Shown here in pieces: positions 22,801-33,231 of a stretch of 64,000 nucleotides of DNA (position 1 is the stretch's first letter; every line of letters begins with the position of its first letter). Origin of the DNA: Lotus japonicus (lineage: Eukaryota > Streptophyta > Magnoliopsida > Fabales > Fabaceae); the NCBI RefSeq assembly GCF_012489685.1, contig NC_080044.1:45136964-45200963 (forward strand), read 5' to 3'. Position numbers and translations under genes: made by a program. The notes beneath the pieces were generated by a model. It was not told the origin of the DNA and made no database searches. It saw only the letters and a program-made list of their open reading frames with translations.

Positions 22801-22886
22801 AAAACTTAGCTGACCACTTGACGAAGGGGTTAGCTAGAGACTTAGTGAAGAAGTCGGTAATTGGAATGGGATTAAAGTCCATTTAA
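19743..22886 (+). CDS. Pol polyprotein of the young copia (PR-IN-RT-RH)
   Basis: An uninterrupted frame of 1047 codons. Real homology starts around residue 37 at [15 protein letters not shown], the protease active site at D45. It is followed by the pre-integrase zinc motif ([10 protein letters not shown] with CKTC) and the integrase acidic sites ([25 protein letters not shown]). The RT has [23 protein letters not shown] and YVDDMLIFG; RNase H has GYSDASW, STMESEF and [10 protein letters not shown]. The end [10 protein letters not shown] matches the usual copia C-terminus. No disabling change is visible within it. The first 36 residues overlap the gag 3' end and are probably an out-of-frame extension. 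Confidence 0.95.
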   Translation: MVRQATSRGIFVLERSMITRMQVVRERGLRTNPKNKDDAIAWWIDSGATTHVCKDRFWFKTFVPVEDGSVLYLGDHLFDPVEGKGSVVLEFSSGKTITLFNVLYVPKLRKNLVSGPVLNKLGYKQVYESDKYVLSKSGVFVGFGYYNNGMFMLNLNGVPNDSGSIFMSSLNVTNSSLWHARLGHVHYKRMLEMSKDDLIPVFDGNIEKCKTCMLTKITRQPFKSITRKSVILELIHSDLCDLHATPSLGHKKYLVTFIDDASRFCYVYLLHSKDEALDKFRVYKTKVELQQNVMIKTLRTDRGGEYYDPEFFQSVGIIHETTAPYTPQQNGVAERKNRVLKEMVNAMLSYSGLSEGFWGEAMLTACYLLNRVPNKRNKTTPYELWYKKRPNLTFLRVWGCRAVVRLPDPKRKTLGEKGVACIFVGYAEHSKAYRFYVIEPNDSVSINTIIESRDAIFDENCFSSIPRPKDLISKSDEPTKDDHSTDVPSETLEPRKSKRARKPKSYGSDFQLYLVEGSKDQIDNQYYYCYSIEEDPRTYDEAVKSRDSDFWKEAIDEEMSSIMENNTWVLSDLPPGCKPLGCKWIFKKKMKVDGTIDKFKARLVIQGFRQKEGIDYFDTYAPVARITTIRLLIALAAIHNLVIHQMDVKTAFLNGDLEEEVYMKQPEGFVMPGNEHKVCKLVKSLYGLKQAPKQWHQKFDEVVLSSSFILNQADKCVYSKFDTSGKGVIICLYVDDMLIFGTDQNQVDKTKNFLSSKFSMKDMGEADVILGMKIKRENKGIVITQSHYIEKILKKFNHESCSPVSTPMDPSEKLMPNTGKPVDQLEYSRAIGSLMYVMISTRPDIAFAVGKLSRFTSNPSRHHWHAITRVFKYLKGTMNYGLSYVGFPSVLEGYSDASWINNVEDSSSTSGWVFLLGGGAISWASKKQTCITSSTMESEFVALAAAGKEAEWLRNLVYEIPLWPKPISPISIRCDSAATLAKAYSQMYNGKSRHLGVRHSMIRELILNGVISIEFVRSQQNLADHLTKGLARDLVKKSVIGMGLKSI

Positions 22887-23425
22887 ATCTACTACCTATG
22901 TTATACCCAATTCCCTTCTAATACAACGTTAGAAGCTGAATTCAATGTGGAAAGATCATAGTTAGAGATTGGAGCACTTGTGTTTATCTTCCCAAGGTAT
23001 GTGCTCAGACCTGCAAGTGATGGCTAGGTTGAAGTATATCTTCTTAATGGTTCTTTTGGAAAATTGTAAATGCAGGTGCAAGATTAAAAGGATCACCTAT
23101 GTAAGCATGAAGTTTTGCCGCTTCAAGAAGCTTGGACTTGGCTTCCTATATGCTTATTATTGGATAAGGACACATGGCTTGTAAAGTGTCAAGTATGAAT
23201 AGTAGAGTGTTGTAGAAACATATGTGTACAGTATCTTTAGATATTCAAATGGGTTGACGGGTTCAATCTTTAAAGACACCCCGATTCTCGAGTATTTGGA
23301 ATGTGTATTTGTACTAAAATGGAAATTCAATCGCAAGATATTTTCATTTATGCATTTGTTTGATCGTTATATCTGTGTGCTATAAACTGAATAGATCAAG
23401 GATTACGCTAAAATGGGGGGGGATT
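22887..23425 (+). other. 3' untranslated part of the young copia with polypurine tract
   Basis: No supported gene. It ends in AAAATGGGGGGGGATT (23410-23425) directly before the right LTR, the expected polypurine tract. Confidence 0.75.
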
Positions 23426-24036
23426 TGTTGGTGATTTTAGAATCATCAATGTATTTTAGTAGTAATGTGATCTACTATAGGCTGATGCAATTACGCGTTA
23501 GGCTCGGAATCGAGTCAGGTTAGTGCGGAGTGCACGCTCGGTGAGCCAACGCATAATTGACCGCGAATACGAACCGAGGTCCAAGGGGCGGAGCCCCTTG
23601 GCGGGGTCCAAGGGGCGGAGCCCTTGGCTGGCGCCCCGTTCGAAATTTTTTCTGAACAGTTGTGACCCTAGTTTGAAATTGTTTGAACAATTGTGACTTT
23701 TCGGAACTATTGTGACTTTTCGGAACAATTGTGACTTTTCGGAACAATTGTGATCATTCGTGCAAACACAACCTTCTATATAAGGTTGCTTGCAGCCTAA
23801 GGAAAGACATACAGAAAACCAGAAAACAGAATTCTGAAACAGAAATTCGAACAACACAACATCTCTCTACTTTCTTAATCTGTTCTCTTGTGCCAAGAAA
23901 CAGATTGATTGTCAAGCATTATCCCAACAAAGATTTCGTGAACCCAGGCAATTATAGGGTCGAAATAATTTGTTCGGAAAGTGGATGCTCACGATTCTTG
24001 ACTTTATCCAGGATTATCACAACCAGATTTCTAACA
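23426..24036 (+). repeat. 3' LTR of the young copia with an internal 27-bp duplication
   Basis: Nearly identical to 18357-18940, except that the GC-rich segment GGTCCAAGGGGCGGAGCCC is present twice (about 23578-23631) and a few single bases differ. The U3 repeats and TATA box (23777-23783) are conserved. Confidence 0.95.
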
Positions 24037-24095
24037 ACCCAAACATAAAAACAATCCTCAAACACAAGAACATCCCTCACACACAAGAACAACAT

Positions 24096-26841
24096 CTATC
24101 TCTGTAGAGAAACAGATCTTCGACTCGATTGAGGCTCCATCAAGTCCATCTCATTTCTTATTCGAGTCGATCTAGGACGACCCTTCGCCCTAGCGGTGGA
24201 CGGATCTGGAACAATTCGATCCCCTTCCCTCGGTGGCATGTTCAGATCATTGCCAATGGGATACCACTGTCCCTGATACGCATCCAATATGCTCTGGAGC
24301 GTATAAACAGGGTCCACTAAACTCCAATAGTCTAAACTTTGATGCATACAAGCAGCGATTGCGTGGTCACATGGATGCTTGAATGTTTGAAAGCGCCCAC
24401 ATTTGCATGTTCTATTGTCCAATCGCAAAGACCAGACATACCCATTGCGATGCCTGCGCAGGTTAAAACCTTCCTCCACCTCAAACCTTGTCCTATCGAT
24501 GTTGTACGTGCGCACGATATGAGCACCTGCTAGTAGAACATTCTTTTCTATGGCTACAATGACCTTTTTACAAAATATGTGGCCAGCGGCCTTTTCACGA
24601 GCTGCTGCCTGACCTCTCTGAACAAAGTAATCCACCATCCTCCCATATGTGCATTTCACCAATGCAATTATAGGCATGTTTCTTGCACCCTTCAACACTT
24701 TGTTAACGGCCTCAGATAAGTTTGCTGTCATATGGCCATATCGACGCCCACCCTCATCGCATGCTCGACTCCATGTCTGATTGTCGATGTGGTCAATCCA
24801 ATCTCGGATAGTTGGACTTATTCCTTGAAACCGGCGGAGTTGTCTCCGAAAAAGATATGGACAAGGCTCGTAACCTGCACATTTTAAAACAAATACAATC
24901 AACTTGACATTTAACCAATTCAAGTTTGAATAAATGAAGATACGCATGTGGCTTACCCATATTGATCAAGTCAAGCTTGTGCTTCTGATTCTTGAACGTA
25001 CGATTAAAATTGCTGGCAATGTGGTGGATGCAGTAAACATGATAAATGTTTGGTGGTTGCCACCCGTTAGCGGGATTGCGTACTGCTGCCTTGATGCCTG
25101 CGTATCTGTCAGATATCAAACATATACCCTGTTTTTGGGTGACCTTCATACGTATCAAACGTAGAAACCTTGACTAGGAGCTCAGATTTTCCCCTCGACA
25201 ATTGCAAATGCAATTGGCAAAACATTGTTGTTCTTGTCCTGTGTTGTTGCGATGAGTAAAGTTCCACTATACTTGTCGTAGAGCCATGTCCCATCAATCT
25301 GTATCACAGGCTTGCAGTACTCAAAAGCATCACAACATTGTTTGAAGGTCCAAAACACACGTTTAAATGTCTTCGAAACTACAACTACATTACCATTACA
25401 GTCGATAATGTCACTTCTGGATACTGCATAATAGGACCAATGGGAAAACCGAAGCATATAATTCAGCCGTCTAGGGAGCAAGTCATATGACTCTTCCCAA
25501 TCACCAAAGATCTGTGCAACCGCTCTCTGCTTCGCTTTGCAGGCTTTAAAGTACGATACTTTATACCTGAGCACACCAGTGGTCCTCTCTTGAATAAGAG
25601 AAACAGGTACAGTAGGTTGGGTACGTACCATCTCTGCGACATTAGAACAAAATCATAAGTTACTAAGTATTTTTAAGGGTAACAATATAATAATCATTAG
25701 AAAAAATTGTACCAAGAATGAATGAACAGATAAAGTCGGATATCATCTTCTTATGGTCCTGCGATGCTATCGTATTGATGCACGTATGCAGACCGCCCCA
25801 CCTAGTTACCGTCCACATTCAAGTATTTACAAAACACATGGCCCTCAACTTCCAAGAGCATCCATTCGGACATTTTGCCACAAAGTATGTGGGTTTGGAT
25901 TCGGCCACAATATAAGTTATATTTAGCTTAAAACAATAATGCTTGAGGGCCATCTGGACATCTTTCTTGGTCTCAAAACACTGACCTATATATAATTCAT
26001 CACCTAGCTACCACTATGTCTGATCATCCCAGCCAGTATAGAAATCTGTCTCTTCATCGGGGTGTTCCCAGTTAATATAAGAATAGTGTGGAGACTCATT
26101 CCAAAATGGTGTTGGGACGCCTATAACAAAGAAGATTTATACCAGACACGATATACGGATAAATATAACACCTAAAGAGTTAAAGTGACTATACATACCA
26201 TGCGTTTCAGGAGAAACATTCACCGGCATCGGTAATCCAATAGGAGGTCCATGATTACCGTCAGAGCCACCCTCGTCCGAGTCAGACGAGTCACCTCTGT
26301 CGTCCAATCTTTCTTCTTCATCATGATCATCTGAAGATAAAATCTCCTCACCATCCACATTATCAGTGTCATGGTAGTCATAATTGTCATCCAAATTTAC
26401 TGTGTCATCACCCAAATGAACAACCTCCTCAACTCCACGGCTACCACCGGCTTCATGAGCGAATGCCTGCTGCGCACTTATCGGATTGGTTGAGGCCGGT
26501 ATTGATGAACTTCCAGCTTCAGCAATATCAACGTATAACTCGAGCGTTGTCATGGAAGACTGCTGACGAAATCCATCCATCATGACATTCACGTCTTGTG
26601 TATCAACTAGCTCAAGAGGTGAAAAAAAGATGAGATTTGAGTTAGTCATAAATCTGCAAATGACTCTAGAAATTATTTGGTTTCTTTGGAGCTTCAACTT
26701 CTCATGGATTTTCCTCTTCAAGTGGTCGAATGTGATGTTGCATTTGAGACGCATGGGCCTAGCTTGACCTTCAAAAATGACACCTTGGTTGCCATTGAAA
26801 ACTCTACCTCTAGAATACACAAAAGCAATGACCCTATCCAT
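24096..26841 (-). pseudogene. MULE transposase gene with four exons, broken
   Basis: The start is the ATG at 26841 (MDRVIAFVYSRGRVF). Exon 1 (26841-26199) encodes a PB1-like N-terminal domain and a very acidic linker. Exon 2 (26120-25713) encodes the MuDR DNA-binding region (LYIGQCFETKKDVQMALKHY) and has in-frame TAG at 26016 and 26010 and TGA near 25821. Exon 3 (25633-24957) and exon 4 (24874-24096) hold the DDE-type transposase: IQIDGTWLYDKYSG (first D), CLISDRYAG (second D), NLSEAVNKV (E). A SWIM zinc finger follows (CKCGRFQTFKHPCDH). A frameshift lies at about 25150-25190. Introns have GT-AG borders. The catalytic residues and zinc finger are intact, but the reading frame is not. Confidence 0.85.
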
Positions 26842-26944
26842 GTTTGGTGATTTTTGAGCTATTAGAATGTATGAAGTTTTGGAGAAAATTCGCAAATGGT
26901 GTTGAGAAGAAATCTGGTTCGGAGAGCTTGGTTTTATAACTGGG

Positions 26945-27505
26945 ATTCGCAAATTATATTTTGAATGCATTCGCAATAAAGCATTTGAAAGCCTGTCTAC
27001 ACAGCATTCGTTTGCAGGCTCGCGAATGCCTGTCATTGGCTGTCTCCTGTCTCCATGTCACCCATCAGCTATTCATGTCAGCCATTCGCATGCCTTATTG
27101 CGAATCCCCTATCTCAGAGCGTGCCAGTGCATTGGGAAGGGGCACATTCCCACATGCACGTTAGGAAGGCAGATTCCTCATTGTCTTATTAGGATTCGTG
27201 AGGTAGCTTGCAAATGCCAGACCTGAAAAAGTAGATTCCATGTCATAATTTGTCTCAAAGACTGAAAAAGCACCAGATTCTCCTTGTCTTATTAGGATTC
27301 GCAAGGTATCTTGCGAATGGCTACTGTTCAACCTGACAAAGCTGTCGTTCATGTCATTCAGTTCTGGAAAAGTAGATTGTCCTATTACCATTCGCAAGGA
27401 ATCTCTCGAATGCTTACAAGAACAAGTCAGAAACTACCCCAGATTTTTTTCACCCCCTTTATCCAATTAATAATTTATTTTACGCCATTCAGAAAAAAAA
27501 AAGCC
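26945..27505 (-). repeat. Right terminal inverted repeat region of the MULE
   Basis: Reverse complement of the left end, starting GGCTTTTTTTTTT. It contains six 22-bp interrupted palindromes, at 26945, 27006, 27084, 27194, 27297 and 27390 (each 22 bases). Distances from the element end (94, 187 and 290 for the outer three) are close to those on the left (105, 198 and 287). Confidence 0.8.
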
Positions 27506-27514
27506 CTCGGATGA

Positions 27515-28855
27515 GCCTCTCGATTTCATTCTTCAGAGTAATGCAGTCCTCAGTGTCATGTCTTGTCGAGCGGTGGTATTCGCACCACTTAGTCTTATCT
27601 AACGCTGCCCGGAGCGAGCCCGCCTCTTGCTTGCCTTCCTCAACTGCTTGTGTCGCCTTAACCTCACGCAGCAGCTCCGTCAAATGCGCACTCAAACTTT
27701 TCCCTGACTCCTCTCGCCAACGAGAGTCGGCTTGATGCCAGGGTCGGCAGCGCTCGAAATTTTCCTTTTTGGGATACAATGGTTCTCTCGGCACTTTTTC
27801 ACTCGTAAGCACCTTCCTGTCTCGTTTCTTGCTTCCTTCCGCTTTCTCCTTGCTCGGCTTGTCCTCTGGCGATGCGTCCCTCTGATCGCCATCTTTCTCT
27901 ACCATCGCGCGTCTTCGCTTAAAAGCATCATCCTCCTCGTCGAGTATGTAGGTGTTTGCTCTCGCCCGAACTTCAGCCATTGACCGGGCCGGCTTGCGAC
28001 TCAACTTGATATTTAGCTTCCCAGGCTGCAATCCGTTCTTGAAGGCACGGGCACAGGCATTTGGCTCTGACTCCTCAATTTTACCGACGCAGCGCTAAAT
28101 CGTTTCACATACTGCTTCAGAGTCTCGCCCTCGGACTGGCGCACATTGTACAAATCCTCAATTGTCACTTACTTGGTTTTACTTGCTGAAAATTGGACGA
28201 GGAACTTGGATGAGAAGTCACGAAAATTCGTGATTGATCCTCGGGGTAGAGTTGTGAACCACGCCATGGCAGCGCCTTTGAACGTAGCCGGAAACATCTT
28301 GCACTTTACAGCATCGGAGGCGGCACTGATTACCATCTTCGTGTTAAAATATAGCAGGTGTTCCTTGGGATCAGCCTTCTCGTTGAATGTCTCAAGGACA
28401 ATATTCTTCATGTTATATGGAATTGCAACTTCCTTTGCTGCCGCCGAGAACGGCTCGAACTCAGCCACGACCTCAGCCTCACGCACCCCCTCGTCCTACT
28501 TCTCGAAACGATAGTACTCCAGTTGTTCTTGTAAGTAGTCGTTTCGCTGGCGGATATCATCAACACTACAAATCAAGCGCCTCCAATCTTGACTGGAGAT
28601 CGATGCCTGAGTCTCCTCTCCCGAAGCCGGAGGTGAATGCACCGGTGTCCTCTGTTGCTCCGGCGAGGAAGGTGTAGAAGGCAACGGAGGCGTCAGAGAA
28701 GGAGGAGGCGGAGGCGGTGGCGGAGGAGGAGGAGTTAATCGATCTGTTTCCTCACGGTGAACCTGCTCGCGTCGCGGCCTACCTCGCACGCGACGCGGTG
28801 GCGAAACGTGCCGCCGCTCTTGATCCTCATCACGTCGTCTACGACGTGTTTCCAT
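27515..28855 (-). pseudogene. Gag of the Ty3/gypsy element, N-terminal part
   Basis: The minus-strand start at 28855 (METRRRRRDEDQERR) opens a polyproline-containing N-terminal region. A TAG at 28498-28496 precedes the canonical plant gypsy gag domain (VLETFNEKADPKEHLLYFNTKM, then FPATFKGAAMAWFTTLP and FRDFSSKFLVQF). Near 28170-28035 the frame shifts, and the gag C-terminus continues (LKQYVKRF-like, then AEVRARANTYI, then WCEYHRSTRHDTEDC, which is a zinc-like motif). It is cut by the MULE at 27514 within an EIERLIR motif, and its continuation is at 14936. Confidence 0.88.
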
Positions 28856-28984
28856 CGAGCTTCGCTAATGAACCAAAGAATGCAAACCGAAAATCCTGAA
28901 AACTGAAGAAAATCGCACAGAAAATCGAGCTTCTCTCAACTGAATCACGATCCACGTAGTCCGGGAATCGAAATCTACCGATCC

Positions 28985-29002
28985 CCACAGACGGCGCTAA
29001 AT
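28985..29002 (-). other. Primer-binding site of the gypsy element
   Basis: Minus strand AGCGCCGTCTGTGGGG lies directly inside the LTR. It resembles the GGCGCCGT-type site common in plant gypsy elements. The tRNA is not certain. Confidence 0.6.
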
Positions 29003-29327
29003 GTTCTATCCTAAGAACATAGAATAAGGGTATAGTACCCAAAGTGTGAGGAAAGTGATATGAATGCTTAGAGAGAGAAGTTCTAACCGCTAGAGAGAGA
29101 AATAGTAACTGAATTTCAATCTTGGTATTTCACAAATGAGTCAAGAGTCCCTTACAATTGGTAACCGTCCCCTATTTATAGGTGTGGAGTTGGGCTTTAG
29201 CGCCTTTAAATCATCTTAATGGGTCAGTTGAGCCTCGGGGAAGGAGGCCCAAGTCCTTGGCGGGTTCCCCGCTTGGGGTCAGCGCTCCTGGGCGAGGGAC
29301 CCTAGGGTCTCGCCCAGTCCATTTACA
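29003..29327 (-). repeat. 5' LTR of the gypsy element
   Basis: The plus strand starts TGTTCTATCC next to the primer-binding site. The other end is judged to be ATTTACA at about 29327, giving TGT/ACA termini on the minus strand. A minus-strand TATA box, CTATAAATAG, is at 29180-29171. The mate LTR lies outside the window, so the exact outer border and target duplication cannot be checked. Confidence 0.7.
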
Positions 29328-30084
29328 AAAGAAAACTTTGTCAGTTTCTACATATCCACTAAGGTGCAAAATAGCACAATATTGTGATTACAATGGAGCA
29401 TATGTGGTGGCAACAGATTCTGGCGAGGGAGACAGAACAGACTTCATCTTGAGCCCTCGCGCCTTCTCAAAGTTAGGACGAAACAAAAATGCATCTGAAG
29501 CGCTGAAGAAATACGGTGTGCTTGATGTTGAATATAAAAGGGTCCCATGCACATTCAAGGGAAACAACATTGTGTTTCAGATCAATGAACACAGCAGCAA
29601 CCCCGGTTACTTCGCCATCGCGATTCTCTATGTTGGAGGAACATCAGATATCACTGCTGTTGAGATTTTGAGGGTATGCATCATAACTATTTGAGTAAAA
29701 TACATTTACTATCCCTTTGTTTGTCAAAACAACACTCAGCTTCGTTTTTATTTTTATTCAAAATCTACACTCAACTCCTTCTAACAAGTTAGCATTGAGG
29801 AGTTATTATGACAAATCTACTTTTTTTTCTTTCCCTTTCCTTTATGTGGTTGTGTTGAATGTATTTGTTGAAATGTGTCAATGAAGCAGAAAGAGTATCG
29901 CAAATGGGAGCCTCTACGAAGGGTTTATGGTGCAGTGTTTGACATTGCTAACCCACCAACAGGTGAAATTCGATTGAAGTTCCTAGTGAGTGATGGCAGT
30001 GCAGGGTTTCATTGGGTGCAGCCAAAGATTGCAATCCCTGAAAATTGGAAGGCAGGAGCTACATATTCCGCAAAATTAGCTTAA
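29328..30084 (+). pseudogene. EXLB: Expansin-like B gene, 5' truncated by the gypsy insertion
   Basis: Two exons remain: about 29341-29673 and 29890-30084, with a GT-AG intron between. The first encodes YPLRCKIAQYC, DSGEGDRTDFILSPRAF and the start of the C-terminal pollen-allergen-like (CBM63) domain (YKRVPC, then NPGYFAIAILYVGG, ending VEILR). The second gives KEYRKWEPLRRVYGAVFD, then WVQPKIAIPENWKAGA, and a TAA at 30082-30084. These match expansin-like B proteins, secreted wall proteins without proven loosening activity. The signal peptide and most of the N-terminal double-psi barrel are missing, separated from this part by the gypsy LTR. A remnant of another repeat may lie in the intron. 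Confidence 0.85.
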
Positions 30085-30354
30085 TTGTTATAAGAAAGAG
30101 CACTTCAAGATCCCAAAAGAGTTATTTGCTCTTTTCCCTAAGGAACTAGAATAATGGGATTCTTGTACTTTCTATATGAAACTACATATATATGGAGTAT
30201 GAATGAAATAAATGTAGTACTTTTTTTCATTTACTCATATTTGTCTCTGTGGATGCAAACTTTTTTGAGTTTAATAAAAATGTATTGTCAATGTAAAATA
30301 GTTTTACATCGACAACAAATTATAACATGTCACGTATAGGAGCTAGGTATAGTT
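30085..30354. other. Downstream of EXLB with a MITE-like terminus
   Basis: AT-rich. A short hairpin-type sequence, TGTCAATGTAAAATAGTTTT followed by ACATCGACAA (about 30286-30315), resembles ends of small TIR elements also seen at 50517 and 51191. Confidence 0.35.
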
Positions 30355-30675
30355 TAAATTTTAATTAAAACAAAAGTATATTTATTAATATGGTGAATAT
30401 CATTGACATTGCATACACATCTAATTCAACTTTTTTTTTTTCACCAGCCTTGATGTTTTTAAAGTTAATTTGGTAATTAATCGACGTATAAGGCAATCAG
30501 CTAAGTGAGATAACTGTTGTAAATTTTAATTAAAACAAAAGTATATTTATTAATATGGTGAATATCATTGACATTGCATACACATCTAATTCAACTTCTT
30601 TTTTTCACCAGCCTTGATGTTTTTAAAGTTAATTTGGTAATTAATTGACGTATAAGGCAATCAGCTAACTGTTGT
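30355..30675. repeat. Tandem duplication of about 165 bp
   Basis: 30355-30519 and 30520-30675 are nearly identical. They differ in the length of a T run, one C/T base, and a nine-base gap near the end (CTAAGTGAGATAACTGTTG versus CTAACTGTTG). No coding content. Confidence 0.85.
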
Positions 30676-33065
30676 ACTCTTTAATTTGTTGGCCATAATT
30701 AAGGATATACTTACCAAGGCAGGTGGTACCTTTAAACATCATGATTCTATTGATTACTAGTAAGTATCTATTTTATGTCAATTTAATATATTTGAATTAT
30801 TTTTTAATACAATTTATAATAAAAAAAGTTAGTATTTAGATATTTATAATTATTTTGTCATTAACGGATTTAATCACCCATTCGAGAAACAATGGTATGT
30901 TTATCCCGACAAATGTTTTTTTTTTTTTATTCAAAGTTATGTTCCCATCCTTACCGGAGTCTTGCTTACTTATCACTAGATCAACACCTTATTAGTAGAT
31001 ATTTATAGAGCAAAATACACTCATCTCCCTCAGGTTTTTTTATCTTAAACAACACTACACCACATGTCTATCTAACAAGCTAACATCCTCTAAAAAAATG
31101 CTAATAAAATATTCCTTTAACTCAATTAATTATTTTAAATGTTTAATAATAAGTAAAATACAAAATATTTTTTTATTTACAGAATTTTAAGATAACAAAA
31201 CTTTTTAGCAATAAATATAAAGAAATTTCATTTTTTTTTTAAAGTAAGAAATTTCAAATTAACTTATAGTAAAAGTATATTTAAAATACATTAAACTCAA
31301 TTTGTTAAAAAGGTACAAAAATATGACGTATTTGCCTAAAAAAAGTGCACAAATATTATTTTTATTATTATTTAAATTAGGGGTGAACGAAATTGTCCTA
31401 AAGTTTATAGATTTTGTAAATAAATTAAATATTTTTAGCTATATATAATTTGATCTTAATTAATCTTCAAATTATAAATATTATTATACTAGGTTATTTT
31501 GCTAACCAGTGCCTTTGGATTTTTTGTGGGTGTGGTACCTCCATGTCATCTTCAAATGGAAATATGACATGTGTATTATTTTTTCCAAATTTTTCATTTT
31601 CATTTGTTTTCTATAAATCAAAAAAAAATCTATTTTTAATTTAGGGAAGGATTTTTCATCAAATGTTTGAAAGTGACTTGTTTTTACCATGAGTAAGATT
31701 TAGTTTGAAGATTCAAAGTATGAAACAGATACTGCTAGTTCATCTTCTCTTTGGTTCATCTTCAACCTACCAGGAACCCTAATTTCACACTTCTTCATCT
31801 TCAATTCTGCAAAGGGAATCCAAATATCAACATTTACCCAGTTCAACAGTGGCTTCTTTAATTAAATCAGAGAAGAAGAAAGAGTGAGTCAACAATAGAA
31901 GCATGGGGGCTTTAACATAAACAGAATGGTACATCAAAAGAGCATAATAGAATTCCTAAACAGAGTTCAAACCAAACACCGAAATTTTTGAAAGAAAGTG
32001 CAATAAAGAGGATGATCACCAACTTAGGTTTGGGAACTTTGATGATGAACCATTCACCTGTAGAAGCTGACGACGGTGTTGAGCGGCAGCAATGACGGTG
32101 GCGGCGTCAGAGAGTTTCAGCAGAGAACTACTTCACATAGGAGGAAGTGGGTTTGCGTCGGAGGATGAGATGCATAAAGGCCAACGGCGGTGGTGGCACA
32201 AAAACTAAATGGTTGGTAGACGAACAGATCTTTGAAGAGAAAAGGGAGAATAAGAAGAGTCGTTCCAATTTCCAATTGAGAGAGAAGTTCGATGGACGAT
32301 GTTCACTAACTTTTACATTTTTTTTTTGACAGAACACTAAATTTTACATTTAGGTCAAGGGATCAGTTTGCAAATAATAATAACTATATTTTGAGAAATA
32401 AAATTATGAAAAAAACATTATGGACAAAATATATTTTCTAACTCATACAATACATGGTATTTTTCTACTGATCCAACTGGGCGGAGGCACAATACCTGTA
32501 TCAGGGAGGAGGCACCACAGTAGGCACCTTCCAATATTAATTCCTATTCCTGGACATAGGCTTTTCTCGGGCCGAGCCATGAATCGTTTTGAGGCTAAAG
32601 TGAGTGAGCTCATGATTTGCAATACCAAGCTCATGCGATTTTCAGTCTGATGGAGGCCTGGAAAATCGTCTACATGTGCAGGTGGACAGCCCCTCTTCGA
32701 GCTTTACGACGGATGGTTCAAGGTACAATTGTTTAATGGAGGATGTTGCTAGACTATGGGGTCACATAAAATTTGGTCAGGTAAAGCCCCTTCGAAGTGA
32801 AAGAACTTATTGTTTAGCGGGTACGCTAGAATGTCCTCCATGTTCAAGCAAATTTGGTAGGTAGTGAGTTTCAGATCGATGTTTCTACCACCAGACCCCA
32901 TGAGACGGCATCCCATGTACTTGTTTATTGTGTTGTGGCACGCTCTGCATGTTAGCTGCTTATGTTCATATTCTAGCAAGTGAGGTTGAGTTTGGGAACT
33001 GACTTGCGGATTTGGTTGATAGCTCCAATGAGACAATGCTTGAAAAATGTTCTCGCTATTGTGGG
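30676..33065. other. AT-rich intergenic DNA with unassigned repeat fragments
   Basis: No gene could be supported. A stretch at 31016-31110 (AAAATACACTCATCTCCCTC and onward) resembles 29696-29800 in the EXLB intron, so a dispersed repeat is likely. 32420-33060 is less AT-rich and may be a decayed LINE- or RNase-H-like piece, but no motif was convincing. Confidence 0.4.
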
Positions 33066-33214
33066 TGATAGAATAGACTAATAAGAATAATTTATTTATT
33101 CTATTTACTGTAATTACGTTTGTAATTAGGTTTAGTCATAATTATTTAGTCAACTGTATTTTGTATAAATACCCTATCTATTATCAATAATAAGGATGAA
33201 AAATATTTCCTTCA
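33066..33214 (+). repeat. 5' LTR of the third copia element
   Basis: 149 bases, unusually short, with a TATA-like GTATAAATA near 33160. It is followed immediately by the primer-binding site. Confidence 0.88.
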
Positions 33215-33231
33215 TGGTATCATTGAGCAGG
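33215..33231 (+). other. Primer-binding site (initiator tRNA-Met type)
   Basis: TGGTATCATTGAGCAGG directly after the LTR, close to the copia consensus TGGTATCAGAGC. Confidence 0.75.

Larger units (their letters stand above)
18357..24036 (+). mobile_element. Young Ty1/copia retrotransposon, 5.7 kb
   Basis: LTRs of 584 bases (18357-18940) and 611 bases (23426-24036) start TGTTGGTG and end TTCTAACA. The 5-bp target duplication accca is at 18352-18356 and 24037-24041. By eye the LTRs differ by about five substitutions plus one 27-base tandem duplication, so the insertion is recent. It encodes gag and an uninterrupted pol in two frames, and a G-rich polypurine tract precedes the right LTR. It lies between the PMD and transposase genes of the MULE. 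Confidence 0.95.
14946..27505. mobile_element. 12.6-kb Mutator-like element (MULE) carrying a PMD gene and a transposase gene
   Basis: Both ends start GGCTTTTTTT and continue as long degenerate inverted repeats (TTCTGAATGGCGT, then AGGGGGTGAA). A perfect 9-bp target duplication, ctcggatga, flanks it at 14937-14945 and 27506-27514, which is the MULE hallmark. Inside are a plant-mobile-domain gene on the plus strand and a MULE transposase gene on the minus strand, tail to tail, with a copia element inserted between them. The insertion splits the gag of a gypsy element, and the gag frame continues across the empty site. Both internal genes carry stops or frameshifts, so it is probably no longer autonomous. 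Confidence 0.92.
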
